This document shows positions 9,457-19,208 of a stretch of DNA of 64,000 bases, in pieces. The notes beneath the pieces were generated by a model that was given only the letters and a program-made list of their open reading frames with translations, made no database searches and was not told the DNA's origin. Within the stretch, counting starts at the first letter, position 1. Each line of letters opens with the position of its first letter. Position numbers and translations under genes: made by a program. Origin of the DNA: Symsagittifera roscoffensis (Eukaryota; Xenacoelomorpha; Acoela; Convolutidae); contig NC_087064.1 of the NCBI RefSeq assembly GCF_963678635.1, positions 34,014,369 through 34,078,368 of the forward strand. Direction: 5' to 3'.

Positions 9457-11751
9457 ATGATAGAGCAGATTTTAGTAACGGCATTGAACACCTGTGTTAA
9501 TATGCTGAGGGAAGGCGATGAGCGAGCGAAAGCCCTACTCTTGCTAGCACTGCTGGATATGCAGCAAAGCAAACCGATGAGGGTGAATATGAAAAAACCC
9601 GAGGAGTTAGAGCCCATGAGAAAGATAGACGAAATCAGGAGATTCTCAAACAAGGAGCTGAGACTCACTAAAGAATCTATGGGGGCACTGCCGAAATCCA
9701 GTGAATACTGTGGACCGATCAAGAAGAAGTCGTACAGCTACGTATCCGGAATCATAGGGATAGCGTACAACCCTTTTCTGAGTGAAGACATACGCGATTG
9801 CTTCTTCGATTACGAACAGGCAGTGTTACTAAGATTCTGGACGTCGAGAATTGTAACAATTAAGAGCGCTATAAATCCGCAGACCAAATTGGGACTGGTC
9901 CTGGAAGAAGAGGTGACTGCACCTTCCGTACCAAAATCCGACAGAAGAGTGGAGTTTGGGTTGGGATTCTCAGATGAATTACTGAGAACGAGCTTGATGG
10001 CAGTGTGGGAATTGATGAGGCCATCATGGTGTCCTAGTCCCAACGCTGACTCGATATTACGGGCGACACAAGACGTGCAGAGGGAGCTGAATGCAGACTG
10101 TAACCTGCGTGAACTTAACATCATATATAATGTGATGATAACGGCCTCTAGGAGCAACGGAGAAGATAAAGTGGAGTTGCCTGGCTGGGGACCAGAAGAC
10201 TGGGTCAAACCTGGTAGCTGTCTGGCTGAAGTCTGTGGACTGGAAGGTCACGTTTGTGGAGGTCTGAACTGTGTGAAGACCCTAGAGAAACAACACAAGC
10301 AATTGACGGTATTGTTTGGGAATGTCGTGATAAAAGCAAGAACGGAAACGGAACTGATAGTGGATTGCCATGGAGGAACCGAGGTGAATCTAGTGACTGC
10401 ACTAGGATTCTACAGCATGTTTAGTTCTTTAGAGTCACTATTGAATGTAGAACAGAGACATGCGATGGTCACTGCCATCAGTGTAGAAGTATTCCCAGGA
10501 GTTCCGCAGACCGAGCAGAAACACATAGGAAAATGGAGGGAAGCGATTGAGGCGGAAATGAACATCAGACACAGTGAGACTCATTGTAGACCATCAGGAG
10601 CACGATATTTGGTGGGCTCGTCATTGGCTCCAATGTGCAAGAGCAGATACCCAGTACATTTTGTAGCTGTGGATGTAAAGAGTACGAAAACGATCGTGGA
10701 TCAAGCCTTCTCAGTGCCAAAGTGTGTGAGACTAACGAGAATGTCCGAGAAATCTTACGAGTTGCTATGTAAGGTGTTCTCAGCAGTTCCAGAGAGAACC
10801 AAGGAGGAGTTGGAATCGATACTGGGAAAGAAGTTCATGGGATACGTGAGTGGGAACTTCAGTGACTTTGAGAGACAGAAACAGAGAGGATCAACTGTTA
10901 CAGATTACAATACAGTAGACTAGAACGATGAAGTCCACCGAGTGATGATGGAAGTGGAACCATTACTGGAAGCTTCGGGAAAACGTAATTGGAGGAGCAT
11001 CATGTTGACACATGACGAGTTTCCCTGCCACTGCCTGCTGCAGACCTGGTGGTATCCCAAGCGTAGTAATCTGGTGTTGATCTGGGACTCTGGAGAGCTG
11101 CTCTCCATGGGTTTACCAGACTCATCACAGCCCATAACAATAGTGATAATGGGAGTTATGATGGCGATACAATGGCTGGAAGCTCATGTGAAGGAAAACA
11201 ATAGACAGAGAACAGTGAACAGTTGCGGATGCAACGAGAATGCAACGAGAGAACAGTTGCGGAAAATGAATTGTCTAAAAGATTTAGATCTTTTTGAGAC
11301 AATGTGCAAGATTCTAAACATTCCGATGTAAGTGAAGAAGATTTGGGCAAGAAAACGATTGATGCCATGGTTCAGAGCTAACATGACTGCATGGTTGTAT
11401 GAATATGCTAAGAAGCATATGTCGAAGCACGGCAGAGTGTACAGTGAATATCAGCTGGACATTGGAGCAGGAGCTTTCAAGCGAGCTTTCGTGACTGATC
11501 GGAATGCAGTGACCACCGCTTGGAAAAGAATTTCCAGGACAAGTGAACGTAGTGGAAAGGAAAAAGCAGAGATGTTGAAGGAAGATTTGGAGAGAAATGT
11601 GACGTTGTGTCTCCACAACAGCTTCTGCAGGAACAGAGAATCTAACGTGGATCCCCTACCTTGTTGCAAACAGAGGGTAGAAGAGCAGAAGTGTTGGAGG
11701 ACTGCTTCCAACAGCGTCAGAATAGCTAATGATGTGTTGCAAGACACATAA
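9457..11751 (+). pseudogene. Unknown element protein D, ORF split by two in-frame stops
   Basis: One frame stays open from the ATG at 9457 to a TAA at 11749 apart from a TAG at 10921 and a TAA at 11329. With those read as sense codons it would be about 763 residues; as it stands the first part gives 488. I recognise no family. There is no signal peptide or clear membrane helix. Cysteines are frequent, with pairs such as CHC, CGC and CC in the last third. The middle has a conserved-looking stretch GWGPEDWVKPGSCLAE and the C-terminal part contains VAVDVKSTKTIVDQAF. The stops resemble those in pol and suggest the same decay process. Alternatively the first stop is the real end and the rest is a second gene without an ATG nearby (GTG then ATG at 10945). 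Confidence 0.5.
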
Positions 11752-12400
11752 ACTGAAAGTGCACAGTCAATATCACATGAGGAATGAGGAAGAGATGGAA
11801 CATTGACGAATGGCCGAAAAACGAGATGCAAAAAGAGACGAAATTAGAAGAATTTAGAAGTTTTAGAACTTCTAAACGATGAAAAAGAAGAAAACAAAGG
11901 AGTGACGAAGAAGAAGAAATTAAAACTCAGAATTGTTTTATGTGTGTGGAAAAACTCAAGTGAGAAACTAAGCAACCAAGTTGTAATTGAAAACTGAAAC
12001 ATTTAGCTGAGTTTTGAATTTGTTGCATTTATAAATTTGCATTTTGATTTTAGTTAAGTGGCTTTAGAGACACTTACTTACTATTTATTTAGAAAGGCTT
12101 GAGTGAAAGAGTATATTTAAATATTCCAGCCTGCATGACTGTTTTTAATCAGCTAGGAGAACTGATCACTTTGTGGTGACATGAAAGGCTTGGGTAATCT
12201 CTCGAAGAGGGAGATTGTTTTATTGTTCTTTCTAACCACAGAGTTTCTTAGTTTTAATATTCAGGACAATAACAAGCAAGATTTCCGAAGGGAAGAAGCA
12301 TAGTAGGATAATTTTAGCTTGTTGGTTGGCAGGACTGTCCTGCAAACCAACACCTTTTAAATCTAGGAGAAAAAGTTTTTAATCAGGATACTGACATTGG
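11752..12400 (+). other. 3' untranslated region with polypurine tract candidate
   Basis: No ORF. A purine-rich block at about 11,820-11,925 contains GAAAAAGAAGAAAACAAAGG (11,881-11,900). This is the kind of polypurine tract that primes plus-strand synthesis just upstream of a 3' LTR. A TG dinucleotide follows at about 11,904. Without the 5' LTR the boundary cannot be confirmed. The rest is AT-rich and I see no other feature in it. Confidence 0.35.
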
Positions 12401-13300
12401 GAGTCAGAAAAGATGTTTTTATCTTAGGTCATATCCTCAATGTGCAGATTAATGAAAGAATTTGAAGGCTATAGTGATGTAGTATGATGCCATTTATGCT
12501 CTGCAGTGAGTCGATATGACGTGGATAAAAGTAATTTCGTGCATTTTGTAAATTCTGTTCGATGACACTGTACCGATTTTACGAACATTGCGAGATTCAA
12601 TGAGGACATTGACCGGACTGTCCGGGGAGTATGTGACATTCGACCAGAATCGACCAAAATGCAGATTCAGCATATTCGAGTTTTTAACAGCGAACCTTCC
12701 GAATTGACGGTTTTAAGTGATTAACAACGTTATTGGGACGATTAGTCAAACGGTGAAGGTCAAGATATTCTGGTATTTTGAAATTTTAAAAATTCGAAGT
12801 ATGACGTCATATTTCTGAGAAACATCAGAAACGGCCATTTTGGCAGAAGACCGGAAGAAAAACACAACAACATTAGTTGCGATAGCGCGAACAACGAGAA
12901 TTGTGCTTGAAAAACAACGACGAATTGCAGAAGTAGCAGAGACCGCTCCGAGTTGCAACTATTGTGTCGCTACAATAGTTGCAAGGCCGTTGCAGACAAC
13001 GGTGAAGGGTGGAAAACCAGCCTTCCGGAAGGAGAATAAGAGCCTTATTTCCCCGGATTCAGGAATCCGGAGGGGTCTCGGGACTGGAACTGATAGTGTT
13101 TTATATAAATTTTTAGCTTCCCTGTCATGTCCTGAGTTGAATTTCATTAACATCTGAATTCATTTTGCTAGGATGAGAAGCTAGGAGTAGGGGGAAAGGG
13201 TTGATCCATCTTCGATGGAGATGATGATTTTTATCTACTGAACAAAAACAATAATAATTCAATAAGTATTAGTAGCCCTGTTTTTAGGAGTAACCTCGTG
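12400..13300 (+). repeat. LTR-like block 1 (probable 3' LTR region)
   Basis: Contains a segment at 12,601-12,650 (GAGGACATTGACC, TCCGGGGAGT, ATGTGACATTCG), a TATA box at about 13,099 (TTTTATATAAAT), then CCTGTCATGTCCTGA, then GGAGTAACCTC at 13,288. The same order of motifs recurs, diverged, at 13,833-14,185. That is how two related LTRs would look. No coding potential worth noting. It is called LTR-like only from this resemblance and from its position after the element's last ORF. Confidence 0.45.
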
Positions 13301-13699
13301 GTCTGGGGATACTGAGACCCAGCCATGAGCTCACTATTTCTGCATGTAATCTAGTTAATTTGAGTGTTTTGACCGAAGCCGAAAGCAATAACGTTTTTCT
13401 TGTCGACCCGATGTTAGAAAGACCACCGAAAGTACTGGCTTGGTAGAGACGGTTAAAAACATGTAAAGCTCTGTTTAGACGTTAGCCAGTCGTCTTAGGA
13501 CTTAGTTTTATTTTCCGTCGATATGTATCTTCCGGGCGAATGTTACAAAAATATTGCTATAATTATTATACCAATCAAATGCTGCATGACAATTTTCCGA
13601 TTAGATAGGACAAAAAAATTTTGATCATTAGCTTCAAAAGCGGAAATCTAAGGAGCAGGTATATGAAAATTTTGATTGCTGTTCAGCGATAGTGTGACA

Positions 13700-14215
13700 A
13701 TTTTAAATGGTTGTGAATTTTGAGGTGTAGATAAAGTTAAAATCTGCTGCAAACTTCTGTAAATGACCACTGGCACTGTTTCTTGAGCAACACTCAGCAT
13801 TCTGGGGACTCACTGGCACACGGCAACACGCGATGAGGACTTTGATCTTGAGTCCGGGGAGTGTGTGCCAGTCGGCCATATTTGGAAGTTTGACCTGGAG
13901 TAATACGGACAACGTAATTTTGGGGTGAAATGTAAATTTTCAAAAATTCAAATTGAGCTTGCCATGCTCAACTTTCTCGCCAAAACTGAAAATCTCAGAA
14001 ATGCAAGATCAGAACCAGCGAAGAACTATCGCGGGAAAGTAGTGAAAAAAAGCAGCGGGAAATTGCTATTCGCAATTTCCAGATATATATAAAACACGAG
14101 TAGAGCTGTCACATCCTGAACAGGAACCAGAGCGATTGCAAACAAAGCAGAGACAAATAAGAAGTGGACCAGAGTAACCTCATATGTGACTTAAGTAGGC
14201 GACTGTTACATAGAT
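13700..14215 (+). repeat. LTR-like block 2, next to the sirtuin gene
   Basis: Diverged relative of block 1: GAGGACTTTGAT then AGTCCGGGGAGT then TGTGCCAGTCGGCC at 13,833-13,878, TATATATAAAA at 14,088, CTGTCACATCCTGA at 14,108, and AGAGTAACCTC at about 14,175. About 245 bases present in block 1 between the first motif and the TATA box are missing here. It ends near GACTGTTACA (14,212). It could be a solo LTR of a related element, and it supplies the only obvious TATA box upstream of the sirtuin ORF. Confidence 0.4.
14084..14098 (+). promoter_or_regulatory. TATA box candidate upstream of sirtuin gene
   Basis: TATATATAAAA starting at about 14,088, about 280 bases before the sirtuin ATG, inside LTR-like block 2. 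The copy in the downstream duplication (about 16,598) is identical. No transcription data, so the role is inferred. Confidence 0.35.
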
Positions 14216-14367
14216 TTATTGTAAAGTTCCTGACGATTAACATAGTTGGGAAAACGTTTGAAATTTATTTTTTATCGAAAATTACTCCAAAAAATTTTTG
14301 TTTGATCAATAACGCTAATAATTAATAATATTTTTTTATGTTAACCACACTATTTTAGATTCACTTC

Positions 14368-15195
14368 ATGTCTTGCGATTATGCTGAAGGTTTGTCTCCC
14401 TATGAAAACAAAGGTGAAGTAGGAATGCCCGAAATTTATGACGAAACTGATTCAGTTAATAAGAAAGCAAGACGGCTTGCCGCCATGATTAAAGAAAGCA
14501 GCTATACGGTTTTGCACACGGGAGCAGGAATCTCAACATCTTCGGGTATCCCTGATTTTAGGGGGCCCAAAGGAGTGTGGACACTCGAAAAGCTTGGTGA
14601 AAAGCCGTCAGTTAATGTTTCTTTCGATACTGCTCGTCCAACGTATACCCACAAAGCTATAAATAAGCTTGTCCAATTGAACTATGTTAATTTTGTCGTC
14701 AATCAAAATATTGACGGTCTGCATTTAAAAGCTGGTACATCAACTGAGGTGATCGCTGATATGCACGGCAACGTTTTCATCGAACAGTGTCATAAATGCA
14801 GGCGGAAATTTATAAGAGAAACTAGTGTACCGACTGTTGGATTGAAGTTTACCGGAAATAAGTGCCCATTTTTCAGCGGAAATTCGGAAAAGTTACGATG
14901 TCGCGGTAAAATGAAAGACACGATTCTGGATTGGGAAGACGAATTACCAAACAAAGAGCTGAATAATGCTGTTACAAATTCAAAAAAAGCTGAATTGTCT
15001 ATATGTCTCGGAAGTTCACTCCAAATTTTACCTTGCAACGAGTTTCCTAAGTTGACGAAAAAGAATAGAGGAAAATTAGTTATTGTTAATCTCCAGCGAA
15101 CACCGTTAGATAAATTTGCAGACCTACAAATATTTGGAAAAGTGGATGAAGTTATGAAAATAGTTAACGACGAATTAAATCTAGACGTAAGTTGA
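14368..15195 (+). CDS. SIRT6: SIRT6-type NAD-dependent protein deacylase
   Basis: ATG at 14368, 275 residues, uninterrupted. The N-terminus (YAEGLSPYENKGE) and DTILDWEDELP are characteristic of SIRT6 rather than other sirtuins. Catalytic features seen: GAGISTSSGIPDFRG (residues 52-66, NAD binding), QNIDGLH, the HGN with the catalytic His, the zinc site CHKC followed by CPF and a second Cys in LRCRG, then GSSLQI and IVNLQ. Family members remove acetyl and fatty-acyl groups or transfer ADP-ribose on chromatin and act in DNA repair and gene silencing. The protein stops soon after the catalytic core, so it lacks most of the disordered tail found in vertebrate SIRT6 (about 355 aa). The coding region has no intron. 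A splice-acceptor-like TATTTTAG ends 9 bases before the ATG, so a 5'-UTR intron is possible. A 5' fragment is duplicated downstream. Confidence 0.92.
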   Translation: MSCDYAEGLSPYENKGEVGMPEIYDETDSVNKKARRLAAMIKESSYTVLHTGAGISTSSGIPDFRGPKGVWTLEKLGEKPSVNVSFDTARPTYTHKAINKLVQLNYVNFVVNQNIDGLHLKAGTSTEVIADMHGNVFIEQCHKCRRKFIRETSVPTVGLKFTGNKCPFFSGNSEKLRCRGKMKDTILDWEDELPNKELNNAVTNSKKAELSICLGSSLQILPCNEFPKLTKKNRGKLVIVNLQRTPLDKFADLQIFGKVDEVMKIVNDELNLDVS

Positions 15196-16530
15196 TTTGC
15201 AATACAGTAGATAGGACTTAGAAGATTAATTAGACACTTTGCTGAAATAGACTAGTGTACTAAAATGTTATTTGACTTCTTTCTTAAACATATCTGTTAG
15301 TGTTGTTAGCTGAAATTTGATATTTTGAGTCTTGTTGTCATTGAACATGAAATTTATATTTTCGAGTTTTGAAATGAAAAGCTGTAATTAAAACGAACAG
15401 TATTTAAAATTCATAAAATTGAGCGTCCTTGATCTTTGGATCAGTATAATGTGGTTTATGTTGTTTTTCTTTGGCCTAATTGTTAGATAGCCACAGAAGT
15501 GGACAAAACGATCTTAATTTAGTTTTTTACTCAAGTGGAGGTGCTATAAACCTCGATATTCAAAATGATTTGGTGTTATAGATTTTCATCAAAAAAATTA
15601 TGTGTTGTTCTAACCATGACACCAAAACACTGCAAAACAACCATAGAAGTCATTATCCACGTTTTTTGAGTTTGTTGGCATATCTTCATTAATCATTGAC
15701 TATTATTAAATAATAATTGACCCGCGAATTTTCAGCTTTTGAAGTGATTTTTCTGTTCTTAGTGTTCGATTGTTAGAAAATGTGACATGTGCACATGTGA
15801 CATGTGCACATTTAACACCGACATGTGCACATACCTTAACTAAACGGAAGGATTTCTTTGGTAATTTTTTTTTTTTTGAAATTTAACCATTCTTAATTCC
15901 TTCTTGTAACATAAAAATGATGCATATGTGAGGTCGGGAAAAAGAAGAAGAGCCTTCAAAATTTGACTATTACGCACTAGATATTTAACTACAAATTTCG
16001 ACTATCATTGGTTCAGTCGCTGAGCGGAACAAGAATAACAAACATTAAACAAGCTAAATATTATCATAGTTGTACTTGCAAAACAAGTGTCTTATAATGG
16101 GTAGAATTTTTCATGTAAACAACTTCTCTTAAACCTTCTGGACATTTCAGCTGCTAACAAGCTCAATTTCCCAAAGTTTTAAATTAAATCACCTTCTAAT
16201 TATGCTTTTGGTTTCGGAATTTGTTATCATGCTGAAGATGTATTTTTTGTTTAGACAATGAGTTGGCTCTGCATGTCCAAGCTAAATTCTATATTAGCAT
16301 AGCTATGCTGTGCATGTAAGCTTAAGCGCTGAGATCATCGTTTTGGTGCCTATTCGTTTTTCAAGCTTGAATATTTAAGCTGAAGCGTGTTTCGGAATGT
16401 TTTGTTCCATTGTTTGCACTTGCGAAAGCAATTTTCTTCTAATCGGGAACTAGTTTCTTTCCCATAAACTGATTATATTACATGTGAAGTTGAAATTGAA
16501 GTTACTTTTTGGTGAAACTTATCAACATCG

Positions 16531-17766
16531 AGAACTATCGCGGGAAAGTAGTGAAAAAAAGCAGCGGGAAATTGCTATTCGCAATTTCCAGATATATATA
16601 AAACACGAGTAGAGCTGTCACATCCTGAACAGGAACCAGAGCGATTGCAAACAAAGCAGAGACAAATAAGAAGTGGACCAGAGTAACCTCATATGTGACT
16701 TAAGTAGGCGACTGTTACATAGATTTATTGTAAAGTTCCTGACGATTAACATAGTTGGGAAAACGTTTGAAATTTATTTTTTATCGAAAATTACTCCAAA
16801 AAATTTTTGTTTGATCAATAACGCTAATAATTAATAATATTTTTTTATGTTAACCACACTATTTTAGATTCACTTCATGTCTTGCGATTATGCTGAAGGT
16901 TTGTCTCCCTATGAAAACAAAGGTGAAGTAGGAATGCCCGAAATTTTTTTTAGTAGGAATGCCCGGAATTTTCAGCTTTTGAAGTGATTTTTCTGTTCTT
17001 AGTGTTCGATTGTTAGAAAATGTGACATGTGCACATGTGACATGTGCACATTTAACACCGACATGTGCACATACCTTAACTAAACGGAAGGATTTCTTTG
17101 GTAATTTTTTTTTTTTGAAATTTAACCATTCTTAATTCCTTCTTGTAACATAAAAATGATGCATATGTGAGGTCGGGAAAAAGAAGAAGAGCCTTCAAAA
17201 TTTGACTATTACGCACTAGATATTTAACTACAAATTTCGACTATCATTGGTTCAGTCGCTGAGCGGAACAAGAATAACAAACATTAAACAAGCTAAATAT
17301 TATCATAGTTGTACTTGCAAAACAAGTGTCTTATAATGGGTAGAATTTTTCATGTAAACAACTTCTCTTAAACCTTCTGGACATTTCAGCTGCTAACAAG
17401 CTCAATTTCCCAAAGTTTTAAATTAAATCACCTTCTAATTATGCTTTTGGTTTCGGAATTTGTTATCATGCTGAAGATGTATTTTTTGTTTAGACAATGA
17501 GTTGGCTCTGCCTGTCCAAGCTAAATTCCATATTAGCATAGCTATGCTGTGCATGTAAGCTTAAGCGCTGAGATCATCGTTTTGGTGCCTATTCGTTTTT
17601 CAAGCTTGAATATTTAAGCTGAAGCGTGTTTCGGAATGTTTTGTTCCATTGTTTGCACTTGCGAAAGCAATTTTCTTCTAATCGGGAACTAGTTTCTTTC
17701 CCATAAACTGATTATATTACATGTGAAGTTGAAATTGAAGTTACTTTTTGGTGAAACTTATCAACA
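16531..17766 (+). repeat. Tandem duplication, copy 2 (internally deleted)
   Basis: Matches 14,023-14,436 of copy 1, then after a short junction (TTTTTTTAGTAGGAATGCCCG) matches 15,728-16,530. About 1.3 kb, including nearly all of the sirtuin coding region, is missing. The two copies are nearly identical: I see only a few substitutions (for example CTGCATGTCC against CTGCCTGTCC) and one T-run length change. The event is therefore recent. Confidence 0.9.
16877..16945 (+). pseudogene. SIRT6 5' fragment (first 23 codons)
   Basis: The duplicated copy keeps the ATG and the first 23 codons of the sirtuin, identical to those at 14,368, then breaks at ATTTTTTTTAG where the deletion junction lies. It retains the same upstream TATA-containing sequence, so it may still be transcribed, but it cannot encode a sirtuin. 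Confidence 0.9.
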
Positions 17767-17940
17767 TCGAGAGTGCTTCCCACTTGCCTAGAGGAAACCG
17801 GTTGTCTCTGTACTCTTAGGTTTGCGGTTGGAGTCACGTCCGGACTTTATTTTATTTCAGCATGTATGAAATTATAAAATGTTCCGGTAAATATTTAAAT
17901 GTCGTCGTTTTGTTTTTCTGCTTCCATTTTGTCGGCATAG

Positions 17941-18180
17941 TTGCTTCATTGTAGGTTTTTTTGTGGGTCGGCAATTTGCGTCGTAGATTCAAGTGTTTTG
18001 GATGTATTGACGGCATACAAGGTACTTGCGAGTGCCTTCAGACTGAAGCAATACGATGGTACCGCAGACGAAAAATTCAAAGTGTACATCAGCAAATCGT
18101 TGAATGAGACCGAGCACGAACAAGAACGCAAAATCTTGAAAAAAAAGAAGAAGTCTGATCGAAGAAAACACAGATCCTAG
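17941..18180 (+). pseudogene. LINE ORF1-like C-terminal fragment
   Basis: About 79 codons, without an ATG (TTG at the start of the open stretch), containing DVLTAYKVLASAF and ending in VYISKSLNETEHEQERKIL followed by a Lys/Arg-rich tail. That ending resembles the basic end of the protein encoded ahead of the endonuclease in CR1/Jockey-type LINEs. Assignment is tentative and rests partly on its place before the endonuclease. Confidence 0.4.
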
Positions 18181-18253
18181 CCGATTAAAAGTTCGTAATT
18201 TAGAACTCTACCTAGATGGAGCAGTAGTAGACTTGAGTGAATGTTGACTTTCT

Positions 18254-19208
18254 TTGAGTTACGAAACTGACCAATTTACCGATTATTCGATTCTTACTTT
18301 CAATACCCGAAGCTTATTGAACTCAAGTAGGCGCACATCTCTATCAAATTTTGTCTTCACTAACAACTTTGACATCATCTGTTTAAGCGAAACATGGCTC
18401 ACAATTAACATCAGCGACTCCGAACTATTCCTCCCTGGCTTCAATATCTTTCGTTCTGACAGAAACACCAAACAAAATGAAAAAACAGCCCACGGTGGGG
18501 TCCTTATTGCAACAAACTACACTAAAATGCTATGAAATCTCATTTCCTGACCAATTTCAAGGTTATTGCACCGCTATAATCTGGGAATCTTCCGAAGGCA
18601 CATTACTAATTGCCACATGCTATTTCCCTCCCCCTCCTAACAGCAAATATTATCTGGAGCCCTTCCGCATTTGTCAGCTAATGGACTTCTTGTCAAACTG
18701 CAATGCAAATCATCGTATAATAAACGGAGACTTTAATCTTTCTTCAATTGACTGGTCCATTCAAACCTCAGAACCGCTCCATCAATGTATACTTGACAAA
18801 ATAGATAAATTAAGCTTAACTCAAACTGTTCATTTCAAAACAACGAACGCTAATATACTTGACTTAGTCCTTGTTAGCAACCAAGTTGAAATAATCGACA
18901 CCCTACCACTCGACGTATTTACTGCACCAAAATCTGATCACAAACCTATTAACTCAAAAATCCGCATAAAGGAACTCGAGAAAAACTCCACATTTAGTAA
19001 AACCAGTTTCTATAGCTATTGCAAAGCTGACTTCAACGGTTTAAACGAGGCGTTTTCAATCAACACCTTGTCACCTTACTGCTGGTCAAATGTTACAAAA
19101 ATAGTCGAACTTTGGTACGAATGGATTCATAGCTTTCTGCCAAAATTCATCCCGCGTAGAACTCAACATAGACAAAATCTTCCTCCCTGGATAACTCCTG
19201 AGACGTAA
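18254..19208 (+). pseudogene. LINE endonuclease domain (frameshifted)
   Basis: An apurinic/apyrimidinic-type endonuclease that would nick target DNA. Motifs seen: ILTFNTRSLLNSS, IICLSETWL, GGVLIA, then after a frame change near 18,520 the block IINGDFNLSSIDW and, near the end, FTAPKSDHKPI (catalytic SDH). A TAA at 19,206 replaces the TCA found at the same codon in copy 2, so this stop is a private mutation of copy 1. Confidence 0.85.

Larger units (their letters stand above)
1..13300 (+). mobile_element. Ty3/Gypsy-type LTR retroelement, 5' part outside window
   Basis: Seen: reverse transcriptase, RNase H and integrase in the Ty3/Gypsy order, then a macro-like domain, then four more same-strand ORFs, then a purine-rich stretch and LTR-like sequence. 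Gag, protease and the 5' LTR are upstream of base 1. The 3' limit is approximate, because without the 5' LTR the 3' LTR cannot be bounded. All parts share a purine-rich coding strand, which supports one element, although the 6.2-11.75 kb cassette could have a separate origin. At least three frame changes and about ten in-frame stops in pol make this copy incapable of encoding a full polyprotein as read. More than 12 kb of it lies in the window, so the whole element is unusually long. Confidence 0.75.
14023..16530 (+). repeat. Tandem duplication, copy 1 (complete, with sirtuin)
   Basis: The unit starts at GAACTATCGCGGGAAAG inside LTR-like block 2 and ends at TTATCAACATCGA; the next copy begins directly. 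It holds the sirtuin gene and its 3' flank. A short internal repeat of GACATGTGCACAT occurs three times at about 15,783-15,832, and both unit copies carry it. Bases 15,196-16,530 hold no gene that I can see. Confidence 0.9.
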
